DNA of 47,846 nt from Clostridium guangxiense (GTDB lineage Bacteria > Bacillota > Clostridia > Clostridiales > Clostridiaceae): assembly GCF_021043395.1 (NCBI RefSeq), contig NZ_JAJNKE010000034.1, positions 1 to 47,846 of the forward strand, in the 5' to 3' direction. Shown here piece after piece: positions 26,818-35,085 of the stretch. The position numbers were made by a program, and so were the translations under genes. Under the pieces are notes generated by a model. The model searched no databases and was not told the origin of the DNA. It was given only the letters and a program-made list of their open reading frames with translations. The first letter of the stretch is position 1, and every line of letters begins with the position of its first letter.

Positions 26818-26866
26818 GCGAAGTAACAATGCTGAAGGAATAATTTAAAAAGCACTATTACTTTGC
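26818..26866. repeat. Family B repeat, minimal copy
   Basis: The ends GCGAAGTAACAATGCT and AGCACTATTACTTTGC are separated by only 17 bases. It stops one base before the stop codon of the minus-strand amidohydrolase, so it is again at a gene's 3' end. The flank at 26790-26817 resembles that before 24527. Confidence 0.75.
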
Positions 26867-26867
26867 A

Positions 26868-28040
26868 TTATTTTAAGTAATCTAAAGCAACTTGTACATA
26901 ACTTGCCACTCCGATTGGAAGAGCGTCTTCATCAAGTTTATAGTGATTTGAGTGCTGTGAATAGCAGCAGTCTTTAGCTTCATTTCTACAGCCTAAAAGC
27001 ATTAATGCACCTGGGACTTTTTCAAGGTATTCAGAAAAATCTTCTGATCCCATTATCATTGAAACTTGCTTTATGTTATCTTCACCTATTAGCTTTGCAA
27101 CAGCAGATTTAAGCATTCCAGTTGCTTTTTCTTCATTTATTGTAGCTGCACAGGTGAAATCATATTTAAAATCATAGTCGCAATTGTAACCCTTACATAC
27201 ATTCTCAACCATGTTTTCAACCCATTTAGGCATTTGCTCACGGGAATATTTGCTGAAAGATCTATTCATTCCAGACATTTTTACACTTCCAGGAGTTACA
27301 TTAAATCTTTCTCCACCTTCTATAGTTCCTATATTCATTACGATAGGATTTCTTGCATCATTTACTCTACTTACAAGAGTTTGAACGCCTTGAATTACAG
27401 CAGCTGAGCAAGTAATAGCATCCACACCCTGCCAAGGAGATGAACCGTGACAAGATTTACCTTTTATAGTTAAATCCCATATGTCTGCACTTGCCATAAA
27501 TGGACCTGATTGAATAACTGCTTGTCCAACGGGCACGTCAGACCAAATATGCATTCCAAATATATAATCAACATGAGGGTTCTCTAAAGCACCTCCATCA
27601 ATCATTGATTTGGCTCCAAGAGCTAATTCTTCAGCTGGCTGGAATATGAATTTTACGGTTCCATTAAGCTTGTCTTTCATTTCTGATAAAAGTTTAGCTG
27701 CTCCAAGAAGCATTGTAATGTGGCTATCATGACCGCATGCATGCATATAACCTTTATTTTCAGAAGCAAATGAATAGCCAGTATCCTCTGTAACTGATAA
27801 TGCATCTATATCCGCACGTAGACCTATGGTTTTTCCTTCCAATTTGCCTCTTAAAATTCCAATAACACCAGTTTTACCAATGCGTTGTACTTCTAATCCA
27901 AGTCTTTCAAGTTCATCGCTAATGGTTTTTGAAGTCCAAACTTCTTCAAAGGAAGGTTCTGGATGTTTGTGAAATTCCCTTCTATATTTAATAAGCCAAT
28001 TTTGAATGTTTTTAGCTAAATTCAAAGTACTATTTTCCAT
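26868..28040 (-). CDS. M20 family amidohydrolase (hippurate hydrolase / N-acyl amino acid type)
   Basis: A 390-residue di-metal hydrolase. I use ATG 28040 seven bases after TTAGGAGG. The motifs are REFHKHPEPSFEE (N-terminal family signature), GLRADIDAL (metal Asp), HACGHDSHITMLLGAA, FQPAEELALGAKSMIDGG (catalytic Glu) and a MGSEDFSEYL C-terminal metal motif. This is the M20D group, which splits N-acyl or indole/phenyl-acyl amides of amino acids. It lies 61 bases downstream of a membrane transporter, both behind a T-box leader. The pair likely imports and hydrolyses an amino acid conjugate; an Ile-responsive leader suggests a branched-chain amino acid product (inference). Confidence 0.88.
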   Translation of the reverse strand: MENSTLNLAKNIQNWLIKYRREFHKHPEPSFEEVWTSKTISDELERLGLEVQRIGKTGVIGILRGKLEGKTIGLRADIDALSVTEDTGYSFASENKGYMHACGHDSHITMLLGAAKLLSEMKDKLNGTVKFIFQPAEELALGAKSMIDGGALENPHVDYIFGMHIWSDVPVGQAVIQSGPFMASADIWDLTIKGKSCHGSSPWQGVDAITCSAAVIQGVQTLVSRVNDARNPIVMNIGTIEGGERFNVTPGSVKMSGMNRSFSKYSREQMPKWVENMVENVCKGYNCDYDFKYDFTCAATINEEKATGMLKSAVAKLIGEDNIKQVSMIMGSEDFSEYLEKVPGALMLLGCRNEAKDCCYSQHSNHYKLDEDALPIGVASYVQVALDYLK

Positions 28041-28101
28041 TTTGATTCCTCCTAAGTACATTTTTTAACACATTATTAATTATATCACTATTTCACTGAA
28101 A

Positions 28102-29304
28102 TTATAATATTTTTAAAAATACACCTGCTATTATTACAGAAGCAACAGATACAGTTGCGAAGCCTCCAACAAGCATTCTAGGAAGGAGTATATCTGTAAC
28201 ATAAGCCTCTTCTTCTTCGGTTTTGCTTACTGATTTGCAGACTTCAGTAGTTATTATGTAGTCTGCTGGAAAGCCAAATAAGGCTGTAAGTGCACAAGCA
28301 AAGCTCATTTCTTTTGAAAAACCAACGAGTTTTCCAGTTATAAGAGATGTGAGGAACATGCCAAGTATTCCTAGTATTATTAAAACTATTATTGGAATTA
28401 AAATTTTTATAAGCTGTGATGGACTTATGGTTGATAAACCAGAGAAAACATAAACAAGTAAACCAGCTATGAGCCAATTGAAAACGCCAGCCTTAACAAG
28501 GGCAGATTCTTCTAAGAAGCCTATTTCACAGAAAATTACACCTAATATTAAACAAATTACATATTGATTTACAGTACCATGAGTTAAATTAGAAAGCCAT
28601 CCAGCTAAAAGTGATATTATTGTCAATTTGACAAGTATCATTGGTGCTGTCTGATATTTCTCAGGTAAAGGTGGGATTAATTTTTTTCTTACGACTGTTG
28701 TGGTTGCAGCAATTTGCTTAGAAACTTCTTTATCACTATTCTGAGAATCGGATTTGTTTTTCCTAAAATCTTCGATTAATCTTCTTCCTTCTCTTTTTAA
28801 GCAAAAGGATGTTAAAGGATAACCAAAGAAGCTGTGCATAACAAACATTGCTATAGGTAAAGCGACTAAACTTGTAATTCCTTGGCTTTTTAATCCTTCG
28901 GACATAAGCAGGGCTGCTACTAATCCACCGCTTAATGGAGGAGTTGCGGCAACAACTGTATGCCAATCAAATAATAATCTCCCAATAGTCATTGTAAGAA
29001 GGATTGTACCACATACACCGCCTAAGGCTATTACTACAGCTTTCCATTGAGCAATTAATTTTTTTAGATCCATAAGTGTACCCAAGTGCACTAAGAGCAA
29101 ACCCATGCATATTGGTACAAATTCCTTGCCAAAGGAGGCTCTTGTAACAACGTCTTTTGGAACGAATGTCCAGTAACCGACAACAAATAAAGCGGCGGTT
29201 ACAAAAACAGAAGGTATATAGGCCTTAGTTTTGTTAGAGATTATTTCACCTATAAGTAGGAATGCTATTACTATTAAAAAGCATTCTGGAGAAGAAAAGT
29301 TCAT
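28102..29304 (-). CDS. Multi-span membrane transporter, possibly of the GltS/ESS-like ion-coupled superfamily
   Basis: A 400-residue membrane protein with about 10-12 helices in two halves around a cytoplasmic loop (about residues 175-215) rich in charged residues. ATG 29304 follows AAGGAGTGA. Gly/Pro-rich stretches in each half (ATPPLSGGLVAALLMSEG; FACALTALFGFPADY) look like the re-entrant loops of sodium/glutamate-type carriers, but I do not recognise the exact family. Being first in the T-box-controlled operon with an M20 amidohydrolase, it most likely imports an amino acid or its N-acyl or peptide conjugate. Confidence 0.7.
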   Translation of the reverse strand: MNFSSPECFLIVIAFLLIGEIISNKTKAYIPSVFVTAALFVVGYWTFVPKDVVTRASFGKEFVPICMGLLLVHLGTLMDLKKLIAQWKAVVIALGGVCGTILLTMTIGRLLFDWHTVVAATPPLSGGLVAALLMSEGLKSQGITSLVALPIAMFVMHSFFGYPLTSFCLKREGRRLIEDFRKNKSDSQNSDKEVSKQIAATTTVVRKKLIPPLPEKYQTAPMILVKLTIISLLAGWLSNLTHGTVNQYVICLILGVIFCEIGFLEESALVKAGVFNWLIAGLLVYVFSGLSTISPSQLIKILIPIIVLIILGILGMFLTSLITGKLVGFSKEMSFACALTALFGFPADYIITTEVCKSVSKTEEEEAYVTDILLPRMLVGGFATVSVASVIIAGVFLKIL

Positions 29305-29421
29305 AAAAATTCACTCCTTAAAAGTTATTTTATAAATTAGTTCAAAAGCTGTGATTTAAAAGAATGTGGACAAAGCTTAATGTAAGCATTAATATTTTTT
29401 AAACACAGCAAAGCATTAAAA

Positions 29422-29745
29422 CAAAAAATAAAAAAACTTATCACCAAAAGGGACAAGTTTTGATTGCGTTACCACCCTAATTTTATGAATAAATTATTTT
29501 AGAACTAAATTATTCTTAACACCTCAGATACGTTTCAGTAAATTGATTCGATTTCTTTTTAACGGTAGAATACCGATATAACTTACTCAAATATTGTATA
29601 ATTTTGAAAATTCTAAACAATATTTTTTCAGTCATACTTCTCTAGGATGATTTTATGATATAGTCTAAACATTGGATTTCAGCTTGAACCAACTCTCTTT
29701 GGATTAGATGATATACCTTACTGTTCCTGTCATCAAATTTGTCTA
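29422..29745 (-). promoter_or_regulatory. T-box leader, specifier probably AUC (isoleucine)
   Basis: Read on the minus strand, the T-box core AGGGTGGTAACGC lies at 29478-29466. It is followed by a terminator hairpin, AAACTTGTC/GATAAGTTT, with TTTTTTTATTTTTT ending at 29422. Stem I features are present: AGTA in the 5' strand, AGAGAGTTGG in the distal part, and AGGA/TCCT plus GGTATA/TATATC helices bracketing the specifier bulge. That bulge's 3' strand is ATAAAATCA. With the usual rule (codon, then A, then helix) the specifier is ATC at 29651-29649, an Ile codon. It controls the transporter and amidohydrolase genes. Confidence 0.85.
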
Positions 29746-29753
29746 CAAGGTTA

Positions 29754-29782
29754 TTTATATCATATGGGAAATTAGGTGTCAA
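29754..29782 (-). promoter_or_regulatory. Promoter of the T-box operon
   Basis: The minus strand carries TTGACA (29782-29777), a 17-base spacer and TATAAA (29759-29754). Transcription would start near 29747, just ahead of stem I. Confidence 0.85.
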
Positions 29783-30296
29783 TGGGTAAGTAAAGCTATT
29801 AAATGCAAATAATTGAGAGAATTTTGTCGTAAAATAAGGATACAATATGAATATTTTTATTCATAATGCATTGATTAATATATACATATTATGAATGATA
29901 AAATAGAAAAAGTTATTTGATATTATTAACGATATAATAAAAAAATATCTTTAGAAGGATATAAAATGAAAATGTAAAAAAATATTGGGGGTAATATTAG
30001 AAAATAACTATTAAGAAATATGAAGGATATTTCTTAAATGAATAAAATATTCAATTAATAGAAAAGCAAAAAGTAATAAATTTATCAATTATGCATAATC
30101 AAAGGTAAAAATATAAATGAAAAAATTCAAAAAAATAATATAAAAAAATATTAATTTTTTTATATTACTATGGTGAAGATTAAGATATATAGGTATTTGT
30201 ACTATTATATTTTAATATTTACAATTAAACTTATCAATATTTGTGCTAAGAATATGAATTAGTATAATTTTTATATGCATATTGTGATTTTGACAT
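29783..30296. other. AT-rich intergenic region, no gene seen
   Basis: About 510 bases of very AT-rich sequence with stops in all frames. Scattered purine-rich stretches (for example around 29945-30010) could be eroded coding sequence, but nothing is recognisable. Confidence 0.5.
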
Positions 30297-30337
30297 GAAA
30301 AACTCCCTTAAACTTTATACATATGAATAAAGGAGTC
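30297..30337 (-). terminator. Terminator of the second M20 gene
   Basis: On the minus strand ACTCCTT pairs with AAGGGAGT and TTTTT follows, 21 bases past the M20 stop. Confidence 0.75.
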
Positions 30338-30357
30338 AAATGTGATAAAAATAAGGT

Positions 30358-31515
30358 TTAGAGGTTTAAAATACTTGAAGCTAGGAGCTTAGTTCTTTCA
30401 AATAAGGATTCTAAATATCCAAATTCATTATTTGTATGTTGATACATACCTTGAGCACCCATACCGCATAAAGCTGGTACTCCAACCATTGTTGAAAAAG
30501 ATGAATCAGAACCGCCGCCTACTGTTTTCCCATAAGGTTCCTTTAAATCAAGTTCTAATGAGGTTTTCCTTACAACCTCAAATAATTCTTTCGTACCATT
30601 AATAACTTCCATAGGATGCATAACAGATTCAAGCTTTAATTGAGATTTTGTGCCTTCAACGTAAGTTTTTTTTGTTATGTTTTCTAGTTCCTTGGCTATT
30701 TTAGGCAGCATATCTTCTTTTAAAAATCTTACATCTATCATAGCTTCAGCATGTTCAGGCACCACATTTCCAGCAGTTCCTCCATTTACAATGCCTACAT
30801 TTAAGGTTGTTCCTTCAGCTATATTTGTTAAGTTTTGAATATCTATAATTTTATGAGAAATTTCTAAAACTGCATTTTTTCCTTCTTCATACTGATTTCC
30901 AGCATGAGCAGCAATTCCCCTGACTTCAAGTATAAAAGAAGCACAACCTTTTCTTTCTATGACTATAGCGTTATCAGTTCTACCGGTTTCGCAGTTAAAT
31001 GTTGCGTAGCATTCTTTAAATTCTTCTGGGAGTACTTCACTTAAATTAGAATTGGCATGTCCAACTTCTTCATCGCCTATGAGTATAACTTTTATTGGTC
31101 TTTTTTTGTAATTGATAGAATTTAGGGCTTTAATTGCATAAATTAAAACTACGATTCCACCTTTCATGTCTACAACTCCAGGACCATAGACTTTGCCATT
31201 TTCAATTTTAAAAGGATTTTTTTCTATAGCGCTGTCTTTAAATACAGTATCCATATGGCCCGTGAGACAAATAGGTTTTTTACTGTTTTCATATGTAGAT
31301 TTCCCAATCAATGATGCACCAGCATTTTTAAAATCAAGAATATCAGTTTTAAAGTTTTCATCTTCAAGAATAGTCTTTAGTTTATTTACTATAGTGTCAA
31401 TTCCTTTTTTGTTATGCGAACCGCTTTCTATGTTAACTAAGGTTTTCCATAGGTCAATCATTTCCTCACGGTTTGCGTCTACAAAATTTGAAATATTTTT
31501 CGTTTGTTCATCCAT
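30358..31515 (-). CDS. M20 family metallopeptidase (carboxypeptidase G2 / ArgE-like)
   Basis: A 385-residue zinc peptidase starting at ATG 31515 behind TAGGAGTGA. Its motifs are LTGHMDTVF (metal His and Asp), GPGVVDMKGG (bridging Asp), LIGDEEVGH (catalytic Glu-Glu), GRTDNAIVIERKG and a C-terminal GGGSDSSF with a final QHTNNEFG metal His. The dimerisation lid lies between. This is the M20A group (CPG2, ArgE, DapE), distinct from the M20D enzyme upstream on the same strand. It likely removes a C-terminal or N-acyl group from a small peptide or amino acid. No T-box precedes it, and it is monocistronic. Confidence 0.87.
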   Translation of the reverse strand: MDEQTKNISNFVDANREEMIDLWKTLVNIESGSHNKKGIDTIVNKLKTILEDENFKTDILDFKNAGASLIGKSTYENSKKPICLTGHMDTVFKDSAIEKNPFKIENGKVYGPGVVDMKGGIVVLIYAIKALNSINYKKRPIKVILIGDEEVGHANSNLSEVLPEEFKECYATFNCETGRTDNAIVIERKGCASFILEVRGIAAHAGNQYEEGKNAVLEISHKIIDIQNLTNIAEGTTLNVGIVNGGTAGNVVPEHAEAMIDVRFLKEDMLPKIAKELENITKKTYVEGTKSQLKLESVMHPMEVINGTKELFEVVRKTSLELDLKEPYGKTVGGGSDSSFSTMVGVPALCGMGAQGMYQHTNNEFGYLESLFERTKLLASSILNL

Positions 31516-31698
31516 AATATCACTCCTAGTTAAATTTAATAATAAAATAAAAGAATTTTTTAAATTAAGGCAAAAGTTTCTTTGTATAGTTATTATATAA
31601 TTAAATTGTGTAAATTTGTAGTTATAAATATATAATCTTGATTATTGATAATAATTATTATATAATATTTATAATTAATAATATAAGAGGTGATTTTT

Positions 31699-32157
31699 AT
31701 GGAAATAAAAGAAAATGGTGCAGCGCCAGATTTTTCACTATTTGGTTCTGATGGTAAGGAACATAGATTAAGTGATTACAGAGGTAAAAAGGTTATTCTT
31801 TATTTTTATCCAAAGGATAATACAGCAGGGTGTTCAAAAGAAGCTTGCTCTTTTAGGGATAATATAGAAATAGTAGATGATTTAAATGCTGTAGTACTTG
31901 GTGTAAGTAGAGATTCTTTAAAATCTCACGACAAATTTATAGATAAGTTTAATTTGCCATTCATATTACTATCTGATGAAGAGGAAAAGGTATGTAAATT
32001 ATATGATGTTATTAAAGAAAAAAATATGTATGGCAGAAGATATATGGGAATAGAAAGAAGTACATTTATAATAGATGAAAGTGGAATTTTGAAAAAAATA
32101 TTTAGAAAAGTAAAAGTTACTGGACATATTGAACAAGTCATTGAAAGTTTGAAATAA
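31699..32157 (+). CDS. bcp: Bacterioferritin comigratory protein-type peroxiredoxin (Prx/BCP)
   Basis: A 152-residue thiol peroxidase. ATG 31699 follows AGAGGTG by six bases. The peroxidatic Cys is in YPKDNTAGCSKEACSFRD, with a second Cys five residues on, the resolving position in the atypical 2-Cys BCP group. GVSRDSLKSHDKF and the closing RSTFIIDESG match the family. It reduces hydrogen peroxide and organic hydroperoxides using thioredoxin-type reductants, useful for an anaerobe. A YgjP-type gene follows 44 bases later with no terminator between, so they may be co-transcribed. Confidence 0.9.
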   Translation: MEIKENGAAPDFSLFGSDGKEHRLSDYRGKKVILYFYPKDNTAGCSKEACSFRDNIEIVDDLNAVVLGVSRDSLKSHDKFIDKFNLPFILLSDEEEKVCKLYDVIKEKNMYGRRYMGIERSTFIIDESGILKKIFRKVKVTGHIEQVIESLK

Positions 32158-32201
32158 AAATGGTATCCTCAAGTTATAAGAGGGGAGTTAGGTGATTTTT
32201 A

Positions 32202-32906
32202 ATGTTTATTCAATTTGAAAATGACTTGGTGGAAATATTTGTTCAATACAAGAAAAGAAAAACTATAAAATTATCTATCAAAAATGATCTAAATGTGGAA
32301 ATCGTTGCGCCATTAAGAACGTCTAAAAGATATATAAGAGAGATAATAGAAAGTAAAAAACATTGGATAGAGATCCATAGGGAAAGGATGAAGAGAAATA
32401 TAAACGTTCCTAGTTTAAGGAAATATGAAGATGGAGAAAAGTTTTATATTATGGGTAATCCTTATAATTTAAGGGTTGTCCAAAGCGATCATGATAGGAT
32501 AATGGTTTTTCAAGGTGATATTTTTATGTATACAAAGAAGAAAGAAGATGTTGCTTACAAGAAAAGGCACATGGAAAAGTGGTATAAAGAAATGGCTTAT
32601 GGAAAGCTTAAAAATATTTATGATAAGGTTTGCAGTAAATTTGATGTAATATACAGTGAAAAACCTGAATTGTATTTTAGAAAAATGAAAGCTAGATGGG
32701 GAAGTTATAGTCCAATAGACAACAAAATACTATTGAATTCTCAACTTGTAAAGGTACCAGAGCAGTGCATAGAATATGTAATAGTTCATGAGCTTTGTCA
32801 TGTAAGGCATAGAAACCACAAAAAAGAATTTTACGACTTTCTTGAAAGTTTTTTGCCAGACTGGAAGCTTAGAAGACAAGAACTTAATAGGTATACAAGT
32901 GTTTAA
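32202..32906 (+). CDS. YgjP-type M48-like metallopeptidase (DUF45)
   Basis: A 234-residue protein starting at ATG 32202. Its C-terminal half carries the zinc-peptidase motif VIVHELCHVRHRNHKKEFY (HExxH as HELCH plus a downstream His) and the conserved KMKARWGSYSP just before it. The N-terminal half is a basic beta-rich segment (KRKTIKLSIKNDLNVEIVAP), typical of YgjP/DUF45. The fold resembles the protease domain found with some restriction systems and SprT-like proteins. The substrate is unknown and no restriction gene is adjacent. Confidence 0.88.
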   Translation: MFIQFENDLVEIFVQYKKRKTIKLSIKNDLNVEIVAPLRTSKRYIREIIESKKHWIEIHRERMKRNINVPSLRKYEDGEKFYIMGNPYNLRVVQSDHDRIMVFQGDIFMYTKKKEDVAYKKRHMEKWYKEMAYGKLKNIYDKVCSKFDVIYSEKPELYFRKMKARWGSYSPIDNKILLNSQLVKVPEQCIEYVIVHELCHVRHRNHKKEFYDFLESFLPDWKLRRQELNRYTSV

Positions 32907-33000
32907 GTAAAAAAATCAATGGATTATTTTAATATTGTTGAAGTGGAAACAAAAATTTAATATAATATTGTTAATGCACCAACTGGCGGGAGGAAATGCC

Positions 33001-33474
33001 ATGAACAAAGAAGAACAGCTAATAATAGATTTCAGAGAATTATTTGATAAAATGACTTGGCTTAATAAGCTTAAGATGGAAGACAGTCTTAAGGGTTATA
33101 AGCCTTCTGAAGTACATTACATCGAATGCATTGGAAGAAATGTAGATTCCAATGTTACAAAACTTGCAGAGTCTCTTTATATGACTAGGGGAGCCATAAG
33201 CAAAATTACCAAGAAGCTCATAAAAAAGGGGAGCATTGAAAGCTATCAGAAGTCAAATAATAAGAAAGAAATTTATTTTCGGCTTACTAAGGAAGGTCAA
33301 AGAATTTATAAACTACATGAAAAGCTGCACAAAAAGTTTCAGGAGCGGGATAAAGTTGTATTTGAGCAGATAACTGAAGAACAATTTGACAGTATGCTCA
33401 GCTTTATAGAAAAGTATAGCAGGCATTTGGATGCAGAAATAAGGAAACTGGGTATAGATATTAAGTCGGAATAA
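33001..33474 (+). CDS. MarR family transcriptional regulator
   Basis: A 157-residue winged-helix regulator. ATG 33001 follows GCGGGAGG; an upstream in-frame start is weaker. The DNA-binding helix reads NVTKLAESLYMTRGAISKITKKLIKKG with the wing SNNKKEIYFRLTKEG. The helical dimerisation ends are present. It lies 156 bases before a drug-type MFS exporter whose promoter carries two identical 24-bp operator-like repeats. The regulator most likely represses that exporter and releases on binding its substrate. Confidence 0.9.
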   Translation: MNKEEQLIIDFRELFDKMTWLNKLKMEDSLKGYKPSEVHYIECIGRNVDSNVTKLAESLYMTRGAISKITKKLIKKGSIESYQKSNNKKEIYFRLTKEGQRIYKLHEKLHKKFQERDKVVFEQITEEQFDSMLSFIEKYSRHLDAEIRKLGIDIKSE

Positions 33475-33501
33475 ATTTGAATAATAAAAATGAAACAACA
33501 G

Positions 33502-33540
33502 GCAGCCTAGTTCTATTGAGAATGGGCTGCAATTTTATTG
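33502..33540 (+). terminator. Terminator after the MarR gene
   Basis: GCAGCC (33502-33507) pairs with GGCTGC (33525-33530), and AATTTTATTGTT follows. Confidence 0.75.
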
Positions 33541-33545
33541 TTACT

Positions 33546-33605
33546 ATTTTGTTGACAAGGAAACAAAATAATGATATGATGATTTTGTTGACAAGGAAAC
33601 AAAAT
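33546..33605 (+). promoter_or_regulatory. Duplicated MarR-type operator with embedded promoter
   Basis: Identical 24-bp units at 33546-33569 and 33582-33605 start exactly 36 bp apart. Each has inverted halves ATTTTGTT and AACAAAAT around GACAAGGA. The first unit contains the -35 TTGACA (33552-33557). After 17 bases the -10 TATGAT stands at 33575-33580, and the second unit covers the start site. Confidence 0.85.
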
Positions 33606-33630
33606 CATTTGCTGCGAGAGGAGAATTCAA

Positions 33631-34854
33631 ATGTTGAAATTTAGATTACACAATGAACAAAGTATAGATAAACATGCTTTAATATTCGGTCTTATCTCTG
33701 TGTTTCTTTGCGGAATAGGCTTCACTATCATAGCACCTGTTATTCCATTCTTAGTGAAGCCTTATATAAGCAATCCAGGAGATCAAGCTATAGTTGTTAC
33801 ACTGCTTACCTCTGTTTATGCAATTTGCATGTTTTTTTCAGCCCCTGGGCTTGGAGCTTTGAGCGACAAATATGGTCGTCGTCCAGTGCTTTTAGTATGT
33901 CTTTTGGGTTCCGTAATCGGGTACTTAGTTTTTGGTATAGGAGGAGCTCTATGGGTACTATTTGTTGGGCGCATAATAGATGGTATAACAGGCGGGACCA
34001 TAAGCACTATCTTCGCATACTTTGCAGACATCATTCCTAGAGAACAGAGAACCAAATACTTTGGATGGATGAGTGCGGTTGTAGGTGTAGGCACCGTTAT
34101 TGGTCCAACTTTAGGAGGATTACTTGCCAAGTTTGGTTATTCTGTACCCATGTATTTTGGGGCAATAATAACTTTATTGAATGTCGTTTACGGGTTCTTT
34201 TTTATGCCTGAGAGCCTTGACAAGAATAATAGACTGAAAGAGATCACCTTTGTAAGACTGAATCCATTTACACAGCTTGCAAGTGTGCTTTCTATGAAAA
34301 ATTTAAAAAGGTTACTTGTCTCAGCATTCTTACTTTGGATACCCAATGGATCTTTACAGGCGGTTTTTTCACAATTTACAATAGATACTTTTAGCTTTCA
34401 GCCTGCACTAATCGGACTTATATTTTCAATTATAGGCTTTCAAGACATCATTTCACAAGGTTTCATAATGCCAAGGCTTTTGATAAAACTTAGTGATAAA
34501 CAAATAGCAATCCTTGGAATGGCTTCAGAAATTATAGGTTACAGCCTTATTGCAGCATCGGCTTTGTTCTCATTCTATCCTCTTTTTATTGCTGGAATGT
34601 TTATATTTGGTTTTGGTGATTCGATCTTCGGACCTTCCTTCAATGGGATGCTCTCTAAGTCTGCCGATTCTAGTGAACAAGGAAGGATTCAGGGAGGTAG
34701 CCAAGCTATTCAATCTTTAGCAAAAATGATTGGACCTATCATTGGAGGTCAAGTCTATGTATCACTTGGTCATGTAGCACCTGCTTTTATGGGTATAATC
34801 CTTATAGCAGCGGCAATACCAGTTTTGTATAAGGGGACACATGTAAATATGTAA
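33631..34854 (+). CDS. MFS drug-type exporter (TetA/MdtG-like)
   Basis: A 407-residue, 12-helix major facilitator starting at ATG 33631 behind GAGAGGAG. Motif A is present as GALSDKYGRRPVLL between helices 2 and 3. An antiporter-type motif C region (GVGTVIGPTLGGLLA) lies in helix 5, which marks proton-driven export. A second-half GDSIFGPSFNGMLSK loop matches the TetA-like group. The substrate is unknown. Control by the upstream MarR through the paired operators is strongly implied by context. Confidence 0.88.
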   Translation: MLKFRLHNEQSIDKHALIFGLISVFLCGIGFTIIAPVIPFLVKPYISNPGDQAIVVTLLTSVYAICMFFSAPGLGALSDKYGRRPVLLVCLLGSVIGYLVFGIGGALWVLFVGRIIDGITGGTISTIFAYFADIIPREQRTKYFGWMSAVVGVGTVIGPTLGGLLAKFGYSVPMYFGAIITLLNVVYGFFFMPESLDKNNRLKEITFVRLNPFTQLASVLSMKNLKRLLVSAFLLWIPNGSLQAVFSQFTIDTFSFQPALIGLIFSIIGFQDIISQGFIMPRLLIKLSDKQIAILGMASEIIGYSLIAASALFSFYPLFIAGMFIFGFGDSIFGPSFNGMLSKSADSSEQGRIQGGSQAIQSLAKMIGPIIGGQVYVSLGHVAPAFMGIILIAAAIPVLYKGTHVNM

Positions 34855-34881
34855 AATATATACTTTATTCAGGCAAGTGTC

Positions 34882-34903
34882 CACCTTTATAACAGGTGTT
34901 TTT
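34882..34903 (+). terminator. Terminator after the MFS gene
   Basis: CACCT pairs with AGGTG across a seven-base loop, followed by TTTTT. Confidence 0.65.
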
Positions 34904-34916
34904 AAGAACATATAAT

Positions 34917-34962
34917 AATAGGGTTTCAGAATTTAGAGACAAGTTCTGAAACCCTATTTGTC
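34917..34962. terminator. Second, stronger hairpin after the MFS gene
   Basis: A perfect 15-base stem (AATAGGGTTTCAGAA and its complement at 34944-34958) with a 12-base loop and a short T-rich tail. Confidence 0.8.
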
Positions 34963-35014
34963 TAAACTTTTTATGCAAAGAGTCAGCCGATAATAAAAAA
35001 ATTTTAAAAGTGTA

Positions 35015-35061
35015 TTGACCGAATCGGTCTATGGTGATATATTTAAATAAACCGATTCGGT
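35015..35061 (+). promoter_or_regulatory. Promoter with two TetR-type operators
   Basis: TTGACC (35015-35020), 17 bases and TATATT (35038-35043) form the promoter. The palindrome GACCGAATCGGTC (35017-35029) overlaps the -35, and ACCGATTCGGT (35051-35061) lies at the start site. Self-repression by the adjacent TetR protein fits this layout. Confidence 0.85.
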
Positions 35062-35085
35062 CGACTGATTTACGAGGTGATTATT

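Noticed and set aside
29642-29845. 67-codon minus-strand frame ahead of the transporter
   Set aside because: It coincides with the T-box stem I and its promoter; the RNA structure explains the sequence better.
33708-34040. 110-codon plus-strand frame within the exporter gene
   Set aside because: It is an alternative frame of the MFS gene with Ser/Cys-rich composition and no start signal.
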